In this document: piece after piece, positions 1 to 7,780 of the stretch
Position numbering within the stretch: position 1 is the stretch's first letter
How the letters are laid out: each line of letters begins with the position of its first letter
Assembly: GCA_029239875.1 (NCBI GenBank)
Contig: JARBUD010000001.1
Location: 124,001-188,000 of the forward strand
DNA: 64,000 nt
Reading direction: 5' to 3'
Source: Xanthobacteraceae bacterium
Lineage (GTDB): Bacteria > Pseudomonadota > Alphaproteobacteria > Rhizobiales > Xanthobacteraceae
Program-made: the position numbers and the translations under genes
The notes under the pieces: model-generated
What the model saw: the letters and a program-made list of their open reading frames with translations, nothing else
Told to the model about the DNA's origin: nothing
Database searches by the model: none

Positions 1-211
1 GCTTGGGCACGATGCGGCGGACGATGACCGGCTCGGTGCCTCCGCCCGGCACGAAAGCGAGGCCGCGGCCCTCGAACACCACCGGGGCGGTCTCGCCGGG
101 CAGGACGCACACGGCCGGGGAAGCCTGCCGCGAGCGGTCGCGCGTGGCCTCGGCGGCGCCGCCGACCAGCAGGATGGCGACGGCGAGAAGAGCGAAGGTG
201 ATCTTGTTCAT
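1..211 (-). CDS. small secreted protein, partial (runs off left edge)
   Basis: An open frame starting at ATG 211 on the minus strand runs out of the window after 70 codons with no stop. Residues 1-22 form a signal peptide (MNKITFALLAVAILLVGG, then AEA), so the product is probably exported. The mature part has one cysteine and a Pro/Val-rich stretch and matches no family I recognise. The first eight residues closely resemble those of the protein at 794-1030 (MNKIVFAL), which suggests a common origin of the export leader, although the mature parts differ. Function unknown. Confidence 0.55.
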   Translation of the reverse strand, partial: MNKITFALLAVAILLVGGAAEATRDRSRQASPAVCVLPGETAPVVFEGRGLAFVPGGGTEPVIVRRIVPK

Positions 212-279
212 GTCGGTCACCCGTTCGGCGGCTCGGGAGATAACGCGCGGGCGGCACAATCGGCGCCCGCGCGGGTCGA

Positions 280-516
280 TCAGTGCGAGGAGCGGGCGTC
301 CTGCTCGATGGCGTGGGCGATATAGGGCTCGACGCCGACCGACTTCGGCTGGGTCGCCGCCGCATTGCGGCCTTCGATCGTGCCGAGCGGTGGTACGGCG
401 TCCGGCCGAGCGATGCTCTGCTTCCAGCCCCGCTGCCAGGTCTTGTCGCGGCCGGCGGCGTCCGCAGAGACCGTAAGTGCGAGGAGGGCGGTGAGGGCGG
501 TGAGGGTCTTGTTCAC
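280..516 (-). CDS. small secreted protein, paralog of 794-1030
   Basis: A 78-residue protein with an N-terminal signal peptide (MNKTLTALTALLALTVSADA, cleavage about residue 21) and a short mature domain. Its C-terminal half shares the blocks EGRNAA, GVEPYI, IEQ and ARSS with the divergent protein encoded at 794-1030, so the two are paralogs arranged head to head. No catalytic motif or cysteine is visible. I do not recognise the family; it resembles the many short exported proteins of unknown role in rhizobial-type genomes. The coding status is supported by conservation between the two copies. Confidence 0.7.
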   Translation of the reverse strand: MNKTLTALTALLALTVSADAAGRDKTWQRGWKQSIARPDAVPPLGTIEGRNAAATQPKSVGVEPYIAHAIEQDARSSH

Positions 517-551
517 GAGAAGTCTCCATCGGTGAGCCCGGCCCGCATCCC

Positions 552-756
552 GCAGGACCCGTCGGCTGATGGAAGAAGGTTATGCGGGCACCCGCTCCGG
601 TGCCGTCCGGCTGTTGTGGCGACTGTCGCGATGTTGCGGCGACCTGCGGAGGCAGCGCCCCATGCAGCCGCAACATCGCGATAGGTGCCGCAAGCGCCGG
701 ACGGCGGCGGGGCCGCCCCTCCCGTAGCCTCCATCCCATCGGCCGACGGGACCTGC
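552..756. repeat. extended inverted repeat between head-to-head paralogs
   Basis: The spacer between the two paralogous genes is a degenerate palindrome centred near 654. A perfect 15-bp arm TCGCGATGTTGCGGC (626-640) pairs with its reverse complement at 667-681. A 9-bp arm GCCGTCCGG (602-610) pairs with CCGGACGGC (697-705). CCCGTCGGC (558-566) pairs with GCCGACGGG (742-750), and GATGG (568-572) with CCATC (736-740). All arm pairs share nearly the same centre, which is what remains after an inverted duplication of a gene with its upstream region. It may also carry both promoters. Confidence 0.8.
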
Positions 757-793
757 ACGGTGCAGGCCGGGCTATCCAGATGGAGATGAAGCC

Positions 794-1030
794 ATGAACA
801 AGATCGTCTTTGCCCTCGCCGCCCTGTCCGTCCTCGCCGCGGCCGGCTCGGCCGATGCCCGCGACCGCTATCGCCATGAGGAGCCGGGCTGGAACCCGAA
901 TGCGGCGAGCTTCGGCGCCGGCCGCGTGGTGGAAGGCCGCAACGCGGCGACGACCGTCACCCGGACCTTCAGCGGCGTCGAGCCCTACATCTCCCAGAGC
1001 ATCGAGCAGAACGCGCGTTCCTCGCGCTGA
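794..1030 (+). CDS. small secreted protein, paralog of 280-516
   Basis: A 78-residue protein with signal peptide MNKIVFALAALSVLAAAG followed by SADA (cleavage about residue 22) and a charged mature part beginning RDRYRHEEPGW. The C-terminal region EGRNAATT...GVEPYISQSIEQNARSSR aligns with the copy at 280-516 with no length change. A purine-rich stretch GATGGAGATGAAG precedes the ATG. Family and function are unknown; presence of two conserved copies argues that it is a real gene. Confidence 0.7.
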   Translation: MNKIVFALAALSVLAAAGSADARDRYRHEEPGWNPNAASFGAGRVVEGRNAATTVTRTFSGVEPYISQSIEQNARSSR

Positions 1031-1049
1031 GCAAGCCCGCCTTTCGTCC

Positions 1050-1083
1050 TCGGGCCGCACCGGCACCCGCCGATGCGGCCCGA
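1050..1083. repeat. dispersed hairpin element, copy 1
   Basis: A perfect 10-bp stem TCGGGCCGCA / TGCGGCCCGA encloses a 14-nt loop. The same stem with nearly the same loop recurs at 3105-3139. It lies 20 bp after the stop codon at 1030 and could act as a transcription terminator, although no T-run follows. Apart from this hairpin I see nothing in the 1031-1303 intergenic stretch. Confidence 0.65.
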
Positions 1084-1303
1084 TGCCTGTCGGCATGGCC
1101 TGAAAGGGCGCTTTTCACCTCAATCTGGCGACGATCGCCGCAACGGCGCGACGGCAGGCTCGACGCTCTCGACCTACTCTCTTTGCAACGCGAGATCCCC
1201 GCGGCGGCTTCCCCTCCCCCGCCGCTCACTGCCCCCGGGGCGGGCGCTCGTCGCTCGGCCGTCCGTCCCCGGGGGGACTGGGTGCCATCCCGTGATCCCT
1301 CGC

Positions 1304-1537
1304 ATGAACGCCTGCAAGTTCAACGCCGTGACCCACGGGATCCTGATCGGCGTGATCTCGTTCACCGCCGGTGCGGCGCTCACGGTCGGCGTCGCCTCGG
1401 TGTGGTTTCACGCCGCCGCAGCGGCGAAGGACGCGCCCGCGATCCGAGCCTGCCATGCGGGCTTCCCGTCCGATCCGGCGGGGCCAATGCCGGTCACGGC
1501 CGGCGCGACAGCGACCGCAAATCCGCGGAAGGCTTGA
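1304..1537 (+). CDS. small membrane-anchored hypothetical protein
   Basis: A 77-residue product starting MNACKFNAVTHG. Residues 9-38 form one hydrophobic segment (ILIGVISFTAGAALTVGVAS) that could be a signal anchor or a non-cleaved signal. The rest is short, Ala/Pro-rich and contains one cysteine. No family is recognised. The start is uncertain because no good ribosome-binding site precedes the ATG and the frame stays open further upstream; the hydrophobic segment is the main reason for calling it. Confidence 0.45.
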   Translation: MNACKFNAVTHGILIGVISFTAGAALTVGVASVWFHAAAAAKDAPAIRACHAGFPSDPAGPMPVTAGATATANPRKA

Positions 1538-1584
1538 GGCTCATCGTCGGGAAGCCGGCTTGTCAGACGGTCTCTTCGGCCGGT

Positions 1585-2025
1585 TCAGGACTGCGCCGAC
1601 TCGCGGCCGATGGCGCGCAGCAGGGTCGCGGCGAACACATCCGTATTGAACGGCTTGCCGAAAAAGGCGAAGGCGCCCTGCGCCATGGCCCGCGCCTCGA
1701 GACTCTCGTCCGGATAGGCCGTGACGAAGATCACCGGGAAGCCGTAGTTGCGGGCCCGCAGCGCCAGCTGCAGCTCGAGCCCGCTCATCCGCGGCATTTG
1801 CACGTCGGAGACGAGGCAGATCACCGCCGAGAGCAGCTCGGCGTCATCCAGGACTTCCTCGGCGCTGGCATAGAGGCGCGTGTCGAGATCGAGCGACCGG
1901 ATGAAGCGATCGAGGCCGCGACGGACATCCGGCTCATCGTCGACAATGGCGACCACCGGTTGTCCCGCGAGCGCGCCGTTGGAAAGTGACGTCACTTGTC
2001 CATCCTTACCTAGTTGGACATGCAA
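1585..2025 (-). CDS. stand-alone response-regulator receiver protein
   Basis: A 146-residue protein made of a CheY-like receiver domain (about residues 22-145) with no output domain. The acidic pocket is VAIVDDEPD (D29, D30), the phosphoacceptor is D74 in VSDVQMPRMSG, and the conserved Thr and Lys are T102 (FVTAY) and K124 (GKPF). The PRMSGLELQ context is typical of FixJ/NarL-like receivers. It may act as a phosphate sink or signal by protein contact. No histidine kinase is adjacent in the window. The FixJ-like regulator at 2233-2901 lies upstream on the same strand, so the two may act in one circuit; this is inference. Confidence 0.85.
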   Translation of the reverse strand: MHVQLGKDGQVTSLSNGALAGQPVVAIVDDEPDVRRGLDRFIRSLDLDTRLYASAEEVLDDAELLSAVICLVSDVQMPRMSGLELQLALRARNYGFPVIFVTAYPDESLEARAMAQGAFAFFGKPFNTDVFAATLLRAIGRESAQS

Positions 2026-2232
2026 CTTAGACGTCGGGACACCCCGAGCACATCATACTCGGGTTTGGGGTCCGGCCGGATCCGGTGCGCGTCGAAGGAG
2101 CGGAAATCGCGATGATCCAAGCATTCCAGCGCGATAGCCGCCGTCGAGAGGGGCATCCGTAGTAACACTTAGCCGGCGTTCGAGACGCCGCCGAGGCTGA
2201 GGGCGGCCCGTAGCCGCGCATGCATGGAGCGA

Positions 2233-2901
2233 TCAATCCACGCCGGCGAGGCCGAGCGTCTTGGCCTGCATCACCAGGTCGACCAGCGAGGCGGCCTGCA
2301 TCTTGCGCATGACGTTGCCGCGGTGGATCTTCACCGTGATCAGCTGCAGCCCGAGCTCATAGGCGATCTGCTTGTTGGCGAGCCCGCGTGTCACCAGCAG
2401 CAGCACCTCGCGCTCGCGGGGGGTGAGCGTGGCGGCGCGCTTCGCCAGCGCCTCGCGTTCGGAACTCGCCAGCGCCTTGGCCCGGCTGCGCGCGAGGGCG
2501 GAGAACACGGCGTCCAGCACCGCCTGCTCGCTCCACGGCTTCTGCAGGAAGTCGACGGCGCCCGCCTTCATCGCCCGCACGCTCATCGGCACGTCGCCAT
2601 GACCGGTGATGAAGATCACCGGCAGGTCGGGCGCGAAGCTGGCGAGCTGGTCCTGGAATTCGAGGCCGGACGTGCCGGGCATGCGCACGTCGAGGAGCAG
2701 GCAGGCAGGCGCGGTGCCATCGGCTCCGGCGCGGAACTGATCGACCCCGGGAAAGGCCCTGACTTCGAGGTCGAGCGAGCGGAGCAGGCTGCTCAGCGCG
2801 GCCCGCACGCTGGCGTCGTCGTCCACGACATAGACGCACCCCGCCGACCCGCCGTCGCTGGAGGCGGGCTTGGCTTGCGGGATGTTCTGGTACCTCTGCA
2901 A
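2233..2901 (-). CDS. FixJ-family two-component response regulator
   Basis: A 222-residue transcription factor. The receiver domain covers residues about 20-140, with VVDDD at 25-29, phosphoacceptor D71 (LLLDVRMPGTSG), T99 and K121 (LQKPW). A LuxR-type helix-turn-helix lies at about 157-215, with LTPREREVLLLV and the recognition region KQIAYELGLQLITVKIHR. It should bind DNA when phosphorylated by a cognate kinase, which is not in this window. The 2026-2232 gap between it and the single-domain receiver holds no gene I can support. Confidence 0.88.
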   Translation of the reverse strand: MQRYQNIPQAKPASSDGGSAGCVYVVDDDASVRAALSSLLRSLDLEVRAFPGVDQFRAGADGTAPACLLLDVRMPGTSGLEFQDQLASFAPDLPVIFITGHGDVPMSVRAMKAGAVDFLQKPWSEQAVLDAVFSALARSRAKALASSEREALAKRAATLTPREREVLLLVTRGLANKQIAYELGLQLITVKIHRGNVMRKMQAASLVDLVMQAKTLGLAGVD

Positions 2902-2949
2902 GCGCCGTCCCCTTCGGCTCTGCGCGATGTGACGGCCAAGCTAAACCGC

Positions 2950-3069
2950 TCACGGCGACTGGGAAGCATATTTCAGCATAAGGTAGATCAAAACCATCGC
3001 GAACACTGCGACAGGCGCGGCGACGCCAACAATTTGCGTCGACGAACGGTCATTCCAAGGTCTGATCAT
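2950..3069 (-). CDS. 39-residue single-span membrane protein (putative)
   Basis: A very short frame beginning MIRPWNDRSS has one predicted transmembrane helix (IVGVAAPVAVFAMVLIYLML, about residues 13-32) and a short tail. The ribosome-binding site is weak. It lies just upstream of the FixJ-like gene on the same strand, so it could be translated from the same transcript. No homology is claimed. The frame could begin further upstream, but that extension is Arg/Ala/Gly-rich and crosses the hairpin repeat at 3105-3139, so I prefer the short form. Confidence 0.4.
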   Translation of the reverse strand: MIRPWNDRSSTQIVGVAAPVAVFAMVLIYLMLKYASQSP

Positions 3070-3104
3070 CGCCGCCGCGGCATTTCGAGAGCCTCTTCGC
3101 TTCC

Positions 3105-3139
3105 TCGGGCCGCACCGGCAACCCGCCGCTGCGGCCCGA
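3105..3139. repeat. dispersed hairpin element, copy 2
   Basis: A second copy of the 10-bp stem TCGGGCCGCA / TGCGGCCCGA, here with a 15-nt loop that differs from copy 1 (1050-1083) by an inserted A and one substitution. The flanks TCC before and TGCC after are also shared. It sits between the aldo/keto reductase stop and the small membrane protein start, and could end transcription of the reductase gene. Confidence 0.65.
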
Positions 3140-3178
3140 TGCCGTTGGAGCGCACGTCCGAACGGCAATCGCGCCCGG

Positions 3179-4048
3179 TCAACCCACGGCGGCGCGGTCG
3201 AGCAGGGCGAACTCCTCGTCGCTGAGCCGGATGGCGGCAGCGGCGACGTTCTCCTCCAGATGCGCCCGCTTCGACGTGCCGGGGATCGGCAGCATCACCG
3301 GGCTGCGCTTCAGCACCCAGGCGAGGGCGATCTGGCCCGGCGCGGCGTCGTGCTTGCGGGCGACGGCATCGAGCGGTCCGCCCGGCTGCACCAGCGAGCC
3401 GGCGGCCAGCGGATACCAGGGGATGAAGCCGATGCCCTGTTCCGCGCAGTAATCGAGAACGTCCTCGCTGGCGCGGTCGGCGAGATTGTAGCGGTTCTGC
3501 ACGCTCGCCACCGGAAACACCGCCTGCGCGGCCTTGATGTCCTCGACCGGGACCTCGCTGAGGCCGGCGAAACGGATGACGCCGGTGTCGATCAGCTGCT
3601 TGATCGCAGCGAACTGCTCGTCGCGCGGCACGTTCGGATCGACGCGGTGCAGCTGCCAGAGATCGATGCGCTCGACGCCGAGGATCTCCCGGCTCCGATG
3701 CGCCTGGCCGATCAGATAGTCGGGACGCCCGTTCGGGATCCAGACATCCGGACCGGGTCGGGTGAGACCGCCCTTGGTGGCGACGAGGAGGCCCTCATAG
3801 GGGTGCAGCGCCTCGCGGATGAGGCGCTCGGAAACTTCGGGGCCGTAGGAATCGGCGGTGTCGATGAAGTTCACGCCGAGTTCGGGCAGAGCCTCGAGCG
3901 TGCGCAGCGCCTCGGCCCGGTCCGCCGGCTCGCCCCAGATGCCGCGCCCGGTCAGGCGCATGGCGCCGAAGCCGAGGCGATGCACCGGAATCTGGCCGCC
4001 TATGCTGAAGCTGCCCGCGGCCGCGGCATCGATCGTGGTCGTCGTCAT
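3179..4048 (-). CDS. aldo/keto reductase
   Basis: A 289-residue cytosolic NADPH-dependent oxidoreductase of the AKR family. The catalytic tetrad is visible as D63 and Y68 (FIDTADSYG), K92 (VATKGG) and H134 (LWQLHRVD). The C-terminal cofactor-binding stretch [15 protein letters not shown] is typical of single-domain AKRs. The start at 4048 was chosen because AAGGAG lies a few bases upstream; a longer frame exists to 4153 but adds no conserved sequence. The physiological substrate cannot be read from sequence. It is separated from the amino-acid transporter genes by 155 bp and probably transcribed after them or independently. Confidence 0.9.
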   Translation of the reverse strand: MTTTTIDAAAAGSFSIGGQIPVHRLGFGAMRLTGRGIWGEPADRAEALRTLEALPELGVNFIDTADSYGPEVSERLIREALHPYEGLLVATKGGLTRPGPDVWIPNGRPDYLIGQAHRSREILGVERIDLWQLHRVDPNVPRDEQFAAIKQLIDTGVIRFAGLSEVPVEDIKAAQAVFPVASVQNRYNLADRASEDVLDYCAEQGIGFIPWYPLAAGSLVQPGGPLDAVARKHDAAPGQIALAWVLKRSPVMLPIPGTSKRAHLEENVAAAAIRLSDEEFALLDRAAVG

Positions 4049-4204
4049 GGCGATCTCCTTCCCACCGACGCGGATGTTCCGCATCGGGGAGGAAGTGGAC
4101 AGCGCCAACTCCTCCCGCAACGTCAGCGGATACAAGGTGATGTGAAAAGGCACTGCGCCGGACGGGCGGCGCGGCGGGCATTCGCGAAAGACGCGGGCCG
4201 GGCT

Positions 4205-4969
4205 TCACGCCGGCGCGATGCCCGGCGCCTCCGCACGCAGGGTGGAGATAAAGCGGCGGGTGCGCCCCTGGCGGGGATTGGTGAACAGCTCGCGCGCCGG
4301 CCCGCTCTCGACGATCTCGCCGGCTTCCAGCAGCGCCGCCTCCTGCGCGACGCTGGCGGCGAGGCGCAGATCGTGGGTGGCGATCATCATCGTCGTGCCC
4401 TCGCGGGCGAGCTGGGTGAGCACCTCCACCACCTCCAGCGCCAGCTCGGGGTCGAGCGCCGAGGTCGGCTCGTCGCAGAGCAGCACGCGCGGCGAGGAGG
4501 CGAGCGCGCGGGCGATGGCGACGCGCTGCTGCTGCCCGCCGGAGAGCTGCGCCGGCCAGGCATCGGCCCTGTGCGCCAGCCCGACCTTGTCGAGCAGTTC
4601 CATGGCGCGGGCGCGGGCCTTGTCCTCCGGCCATTTCAGCACGACGAGAAGGCTCTCCATCACATTGCCCAGCGCCGTGCGGTGGGGGAAGAGCTGGAAG
4701 TTCTGGAACACCATGCCGGTCTGGAGTCGCACCCGGCGGATGGTCTCGCGGTCCGGCGCGCGGCCGGTGAAGCGCACGGTCTCCTCGCCGAGCACGAGTT
4801 CTCCGGCTTCCGGGATTTCCAGCAGGTTCACGCAGCGCAGCAGCGTCGACTTGCCCGAACCGGAAGGGCCGATGAGTGCAGTGACGCTGCCCTCCGCGAC
4901 GGTCAGGCTGACGCCGCGCAGCACGGCGAGCGGGCCAAAGCTCTTCTCAATCTTGCTCAGCCGGATCAT
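4205..4969 (-). CDS. polar amino-acid ABC transporter ATP-binding protein
   Basis: A 254-residue ATPase of the GlnQ/HisP type that energises an amino-acid importer. Walker A is GPSGSGKST (residues 34-42), the signature is LSGGQQQR, and Walker B with the D-loop is [11 protein letters not shown]. The switch histidine is in ATHDLRLA. The length is normal for the family. Its start overlaps the permease stop by 4 bp (ATGA), so the two are translationally coupled. Order on the minus strand is binding protein, permease, ATPase. The exact amino-acid specificity is not determinable here. Confidence 0.93.
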   Translation of the reverse strand: MIRLSKIEKSFGPLAVLRGVSLTVAEGSVTALIGPSGSGKSTLLRCVNLLEIPEAGELVLGEETVRFTGRAPDRETIRRVRLQTGMVFQNFQLFPHRTALGNVMESLLVVLKWPEDKARARAMELLDKVGLAHRADAWPAQLSGGQQQRVAIARALASSPRVLLCDEPTSALDPELALEVVEVLTQLAREGTTMMIATHDLRLAASVAQEAALLEAGEIVESGPARELFTNPRQGRTRRFISTLRAEAPGIAPA

Positions 4970-5655
4970 GCCGTGGCCTCCGAGAGGCCGCTGGAGCGGG
5001 CGAGCCGCTTCTCCAGCCGGTCCTGCAGCGCCGAGAGCACCGAGCTCAGCGCCAGGTAGATCAGCGCCGCCTCGATATAGATGATCAGCGGCTCATAGGT
5101 GACGGCGACGATGCGCTGCGCCGCCTGGAACAGTTCCGGCACGGTGACGGCGGCGGCGAGCGAGGTGTCCTTCACCAGCGAGATGAAGGTGTTCGACAGC
5201 GGCGGCACGGCGGTGCGCGCGGCCTGCGGCAGCACGGTGCGGCGCAGCGCCTGCGACCAGCTCATGCCGATGGAATAGCTCGCCTCCCACTGGCCCTTGG
5301 GGATGGAGGCGATCACCGCCCGCACGATCTCCGACGAGTAGGCGCCGACATTCAGCGTGAAGCCGATCAACGCCGCCGGGAAGGCGTCGAGCAGGATACC
5401 GACGCTCGGCAGGCCGTAGAAGATGACGAAGAGCTGCACCAGGAGCGGCGTGCCGCGGATGATCCACACATAGAAGCGCGCCAGCCCGGCCAAGGGCGGC
5501 GGCCCATAGAGCCGGGCCAGCGCGGTGAGGAAGCCGAGGCTCAGCCCGAAGGCGAAGGAGAGCAGCGTCAGCGGCACGGTGAAGACCAGCCCGGCCCAGA
5601 GCAGAGGGCCGAGCGATTGCAGCATCAGGTCGAGCCAGTGGGGCACGTCGGTCAT
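4966..5655 (-). CDS. polar amino-acid ABC transporter permease
   Basis: A 229-residue inner-membrane permease of the HisM/GlnP family. The conserved stretch FYVWIIRGTPLLVQLFVIFYG and the EAA-like loop EASYSIGMSWSQALRRTVLPQAA are present. About five hydrophobic segments are visible. The start at 5655 (MTDVPHW) is preceded by a GAGGG stretch; a longer frame would cross the hairpin at 5668-5693 and is rejected. Only one permease gene is present, so the channel is probably a homodimer. Confidence 0.92.
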   Translation of the reverse strand: MTDVPHWLDLMLQSLGPLLWAGLVFTVPLTLLSFAFGLSLGFLTALARLYGPPPLAGLARFYVWIIRGTPLLVQLFVIFYGLPSVGILLDAFPAALIGFTLNVGAYSSEIVRAVIASIPKGQWEASYSIGMSWSQALRRTVLPQAARTAVPPLSNTFISLVKDTSLAAAVTVPELFQAAQRIVAVTYEPLIIYIEAALIYLALSSVLSALQDRLEKRLARSSGLSEATA

Positions 5656-5667
5656 CCCTCGATACGA

Positions 5668-5693
5668 CAGGACCGGCCGAGCGGCCGGTCCTG
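5668..5693 (-). terminator. strong hairpin between binding-protein and permease genes
   Basis: A perfect 11-bp stem CAGGACCGGCC / GGCCGGTCCTG with the 4-nt loop GAGC lies 25 bp beyond the stop of the binding-protein gene and 12 bp before the permease start. No T-run follows. Such hairpins after the first gene of ABC operons usually shield the 3' end of the binding-protein message or partly end transcription, so that the binding protein is made in excess. That role is inferred. Confidence 0.7.
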
Positions 5694-5718
5694 CAACGAT
5701 CATGACGCCTTGGAGGGC

Positions 5719-6507
5719 TTACTTCGAGACGTCGGCGCCGAAATAGGTGTCGGCGATCTTCGCGTAGGTGCCGTCGGCCTTGATCTCGTCGAGCGCCTTG
5801 TTGATCGCCGCCACGAGCTCCGGATTGCCCTTGCGCAGGATGACGCCGGAATGATCGGCGTCCTTCTCCTCGGCGACGATGCGCACCTTGGCGTCGGGCC
5901 GGTGCTTCTTGAAGTCGAGGAAGGACAGGCTGTCATTGAGCGTGGCGTCGGCGCGGCCGGTGAGCACCAGCTGGATCGACTGGTCGAAGCCATCGGTGCC
6001 GACGAGCGAGGCGCCGTACTTCTCGGCCAGCTTGCCGAAATTCGAGGTCAGCGACTGCGCCGCCCGCTTGCCCTTCAGATCCTCGAAGCTCTTGATCGCG
6101 TCATTGCCGTCGGCAACGATCAGCACCGCCTTGGAGGCGATATAGGGCTGCGAGAAGTCGTACTTCGCCTTGCGCGCCTCGGTGATGCCGACCTGGTTGA
6201 TGACCACGTCGTAGCGGCGGGCGTCGAGGCCGGCGATCAGCCCGTCCCACTTGCCCTCCAGGAACTCCGCCTTCACGCCGAGCTTCTTGGCGATCTCGCG
6301 GCCGATCTCGACGTCGAAGCCGACGAGCTGGTTCGAACCGTCGTGATAGGTGAAGGGGGCATAGGTGCCCTCGGTGCCGATCTTGATGACGCCCGCCTGC
6401 TTGATGGCGGCGAGGTCGTCGGCCTTTGCCACCGCCGCGCCGCCGAGCTGGAGCGCAGCGGCAAAGCCGGCAGCGGCAAGGACTCTGGTCAGAAGGGTCT
6501 TCATCAT
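5719..6507 (-). CDS. amino-acid ABC transporter periplasmic binding protein
   Basis: A 262-residue solute-binding protein of family 3. It has a signal peptide (MMKTLLTRVLAAAGFAAALQ, cleavage after AKA about residue 27). The mature start VIKIGTEGTYAPFTYHDG and GFDVEIGREIAKKLG are the hallmark N-terminal strand and helix of His/Gln/Arg-binding proteins. GGGGAG precedes the start at 6507. It is the first gene of the operon. Specificity is unresolved; the family covers polar and basic amino acids and cystine. Confidence 0.92.
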   Translation of the reverse strand: MMKTLLTRVLAAAGFAAALQLGGAAVAKADDLAAIKQAGVIKIGTEGTYAPFTYHDGSNQLVGFDVEIGREIAKKLGVKAEFLEGKWDGLIAGLDARRYDVVINQVGITEARKAKYDFSQPYIASKAVLIVADGNDAIKSFEDLKGKRAAQSLTSNFGKLAEKYGASLVGTDGFDQSIQLVLTGRADATLNDSLSFLDFKKHRPDAKVRIVAEEKDADHSGVILRKGNPELVAAINKALDEIKADGTYAKIADTYFGADVSK

Positions 6508-6688
6508 GTCACTCCCCGGCAGCGGGCTGCCGCATTTGCGGGCGCGCGATCCGCGTCCTCGTCCTTGAAGAGAGATAGGTCGCGCCGGCGGCGGCGCCAT
6601 CGACGGTGTGCCGATGCGCCTTGGTATATTCTAGTTAGTAGACAATAGGTTCGCGCTGCCGCAGGCGAGGCTACCCCGCCTGCATGCT

Positions 6689-6780
6689 TCATCCCGGAAC
6701 GGCCATGCGGCCGATCCGGGATCGCGAGCCATCCCTGGAAGCGATCCCGGCCTACACTTGCGGCTTCGGCCGGGATGACG
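6689..6780. repeat. REP-like palindromic element, copy 1 of 3
   Basis: An approximately 90-nt element opens with CATCCCGGAACGG and closes with CGGCCGGGATGACG, with inner complementary parts (GATCCGGGATCGC and GCGATCCCGG). Related copies lie at 22394-22481 and 25828-25922. It occupies the gap between the two ABC operons. The rest of the 6508-6795 gap holds an AT-rich patch (about 6620-6650) that may contain the promoter of the 6507 operon. Confidence 0.75.
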
Positions 6781-6795
6781 TTTGCCTGCGAGCCC

Positions 6796-7755
6796 TCAGA
6801 ACGGGCTGTTGGGGAAGTAGAACTGCGCCGCGTTCGCCGGGGTGATCAGGGTCGAGCCGATGATGAAGCGGCCATAGACCGGCGTGTCGGAAACGAAGCG
6901 TAGCGCGGTGATCTCCAGCGCGGTCGAGATCAGCGCCGGCGGGTAGGTGACGTCGACGGGGAGCTGCGGGTCCTTGTCCATGATCCGCTTGACGATCTCC
7001 TTCATGCCGGCGCCGCCGACCACCCACATCTCCTTCTGCCGGCCGGACTGCGAGATGGCCTCCAGCACGCCGATGGCCATGTCGTCGTCGGCCGCCCATA
7101 CCGCGTCGATCTTCTTGTGCTTGGACAGGTAGTCCTGCATCACCGAGAAGGCCTTGTCGCGGTTCCAGTTGCCGTGCTGCATGTCGAGGATCTCGATCCC
7201 CGAACCGTCGATGGCCTTCCTGAAGGCGTCGACCCGCTCATTGTCGAGCGTGGTGGGGATGCCGCGCAGCACCACGATCTTGGCGCCGGACTTCAGATTG
7301 GCCTTGAAGTACTCGCCGGCCACGCGGCCGAAGGCGGTGTTGTCGCCGGCGACATAGAGGTCCTCGATGCCTTCCTGCGACAGGCCGCGGTCGACCACCG
7401 TCACCCATTTGCCGGCATCCTTCACCGCCTTGACCGGGCTGGTCAGCGGCTCGGATTCGAAGGGCAGCACCACCAGCGCGTCGATGTTGCGGGTGGCCAT
7501 CATGTCCTCGATGTCGTTGACCTGCTTGCCGACCGCGCCGGCGGTGGCGAGCACGAAATCGAGGTTGGGGTAGGTCGCCTTCAGCCTCTTGATCGTCTCC
7601 TGCGCGTGCCAGTTCAGCCCGCCCATGAAGCCGTGGGTGGCGGAGGGGATCGAGACGCCGATCACCGCCTTCTTGCCCTGCGCGAGCGCCGGCGTGGCGA
7701 GGCCGGCAGCTGCGACCGCCGCGGCGGTTGTCGCGAGAAAAGTCCTGCGTTCCAT
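6796..7755 (-). CDS. sugar ABC transporter periplasmic binding protein (RbsB-like)
   Basis: A 319-residue periplasmic binding protein of the ribose/LacI-like type. The N-terminus MERRTFLATTAAAVAAAG fits a twin-arginine signal, with cleavage after ALA about residue 25. The mature protein starts with VIGVSIPSATHGFMGGLNW and contains DALVVLPFE and VDRGLSQEG, typical of the type I periplasmic fold. GGGAGG precedes ATG 7755. It is the last gene of a minus-strand operon running from 12474, so the substrate is expected to be the one processed by the adjacent dehydrogenase and isomerase. Confidence 0.9.
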   Translation of the reverse strand: MERRTFLATTAAAVAAAGLATPALAQGKKAVIGVSIPSATHGFMGGLNWHAQETIKRLKATYPNLDFVLATAGAVGKQVNDIEDMMATRNIDALVVLPFESEPLTSPVKAVKDAGKWVTVVDRGLSQEGIEDLYVAGDNTAFGRVAGEYFKANLKSGAKIVVLRGIPTTLDNERVDAFRKAIDGSGIEILDMQHGNWNRDKAFSVMQDYLSKHKKIDAVWAADDDMAIGVLEAISQSGRQKEMWVVGGAGMKEIVKRIMDKDPQLPVDVTYPPALISTALEITALRFVSDTPVYGRFIIGSTLITPANAAQFYFPNSPF

Positions 7756-7780
7756 TATGTTCCTCCCGTTGCTTCCGCTC

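Noticed and set aside
2027-2236. 69-codon minus-strand frame between the two response-regulator genes
   Set aside because: Ser/Arg/Pro-rich, no ribosome-binding site and no motif; the stretch is better read as promoter DNA.
4049-4153. 35-residue N-terminal extension of the aldo/keto reductase
   Set aside because: The internal ATG at 4048 has a good AAGGAG and the family fold begins only after it.
6620-6650. AT-rich TTGTCTACTAAC-like stretch as a defined operator
   Set aside because: It is probably part of the promoter of the amino-acid importer, but it has no second copy and no clear -35/-10 spacing.
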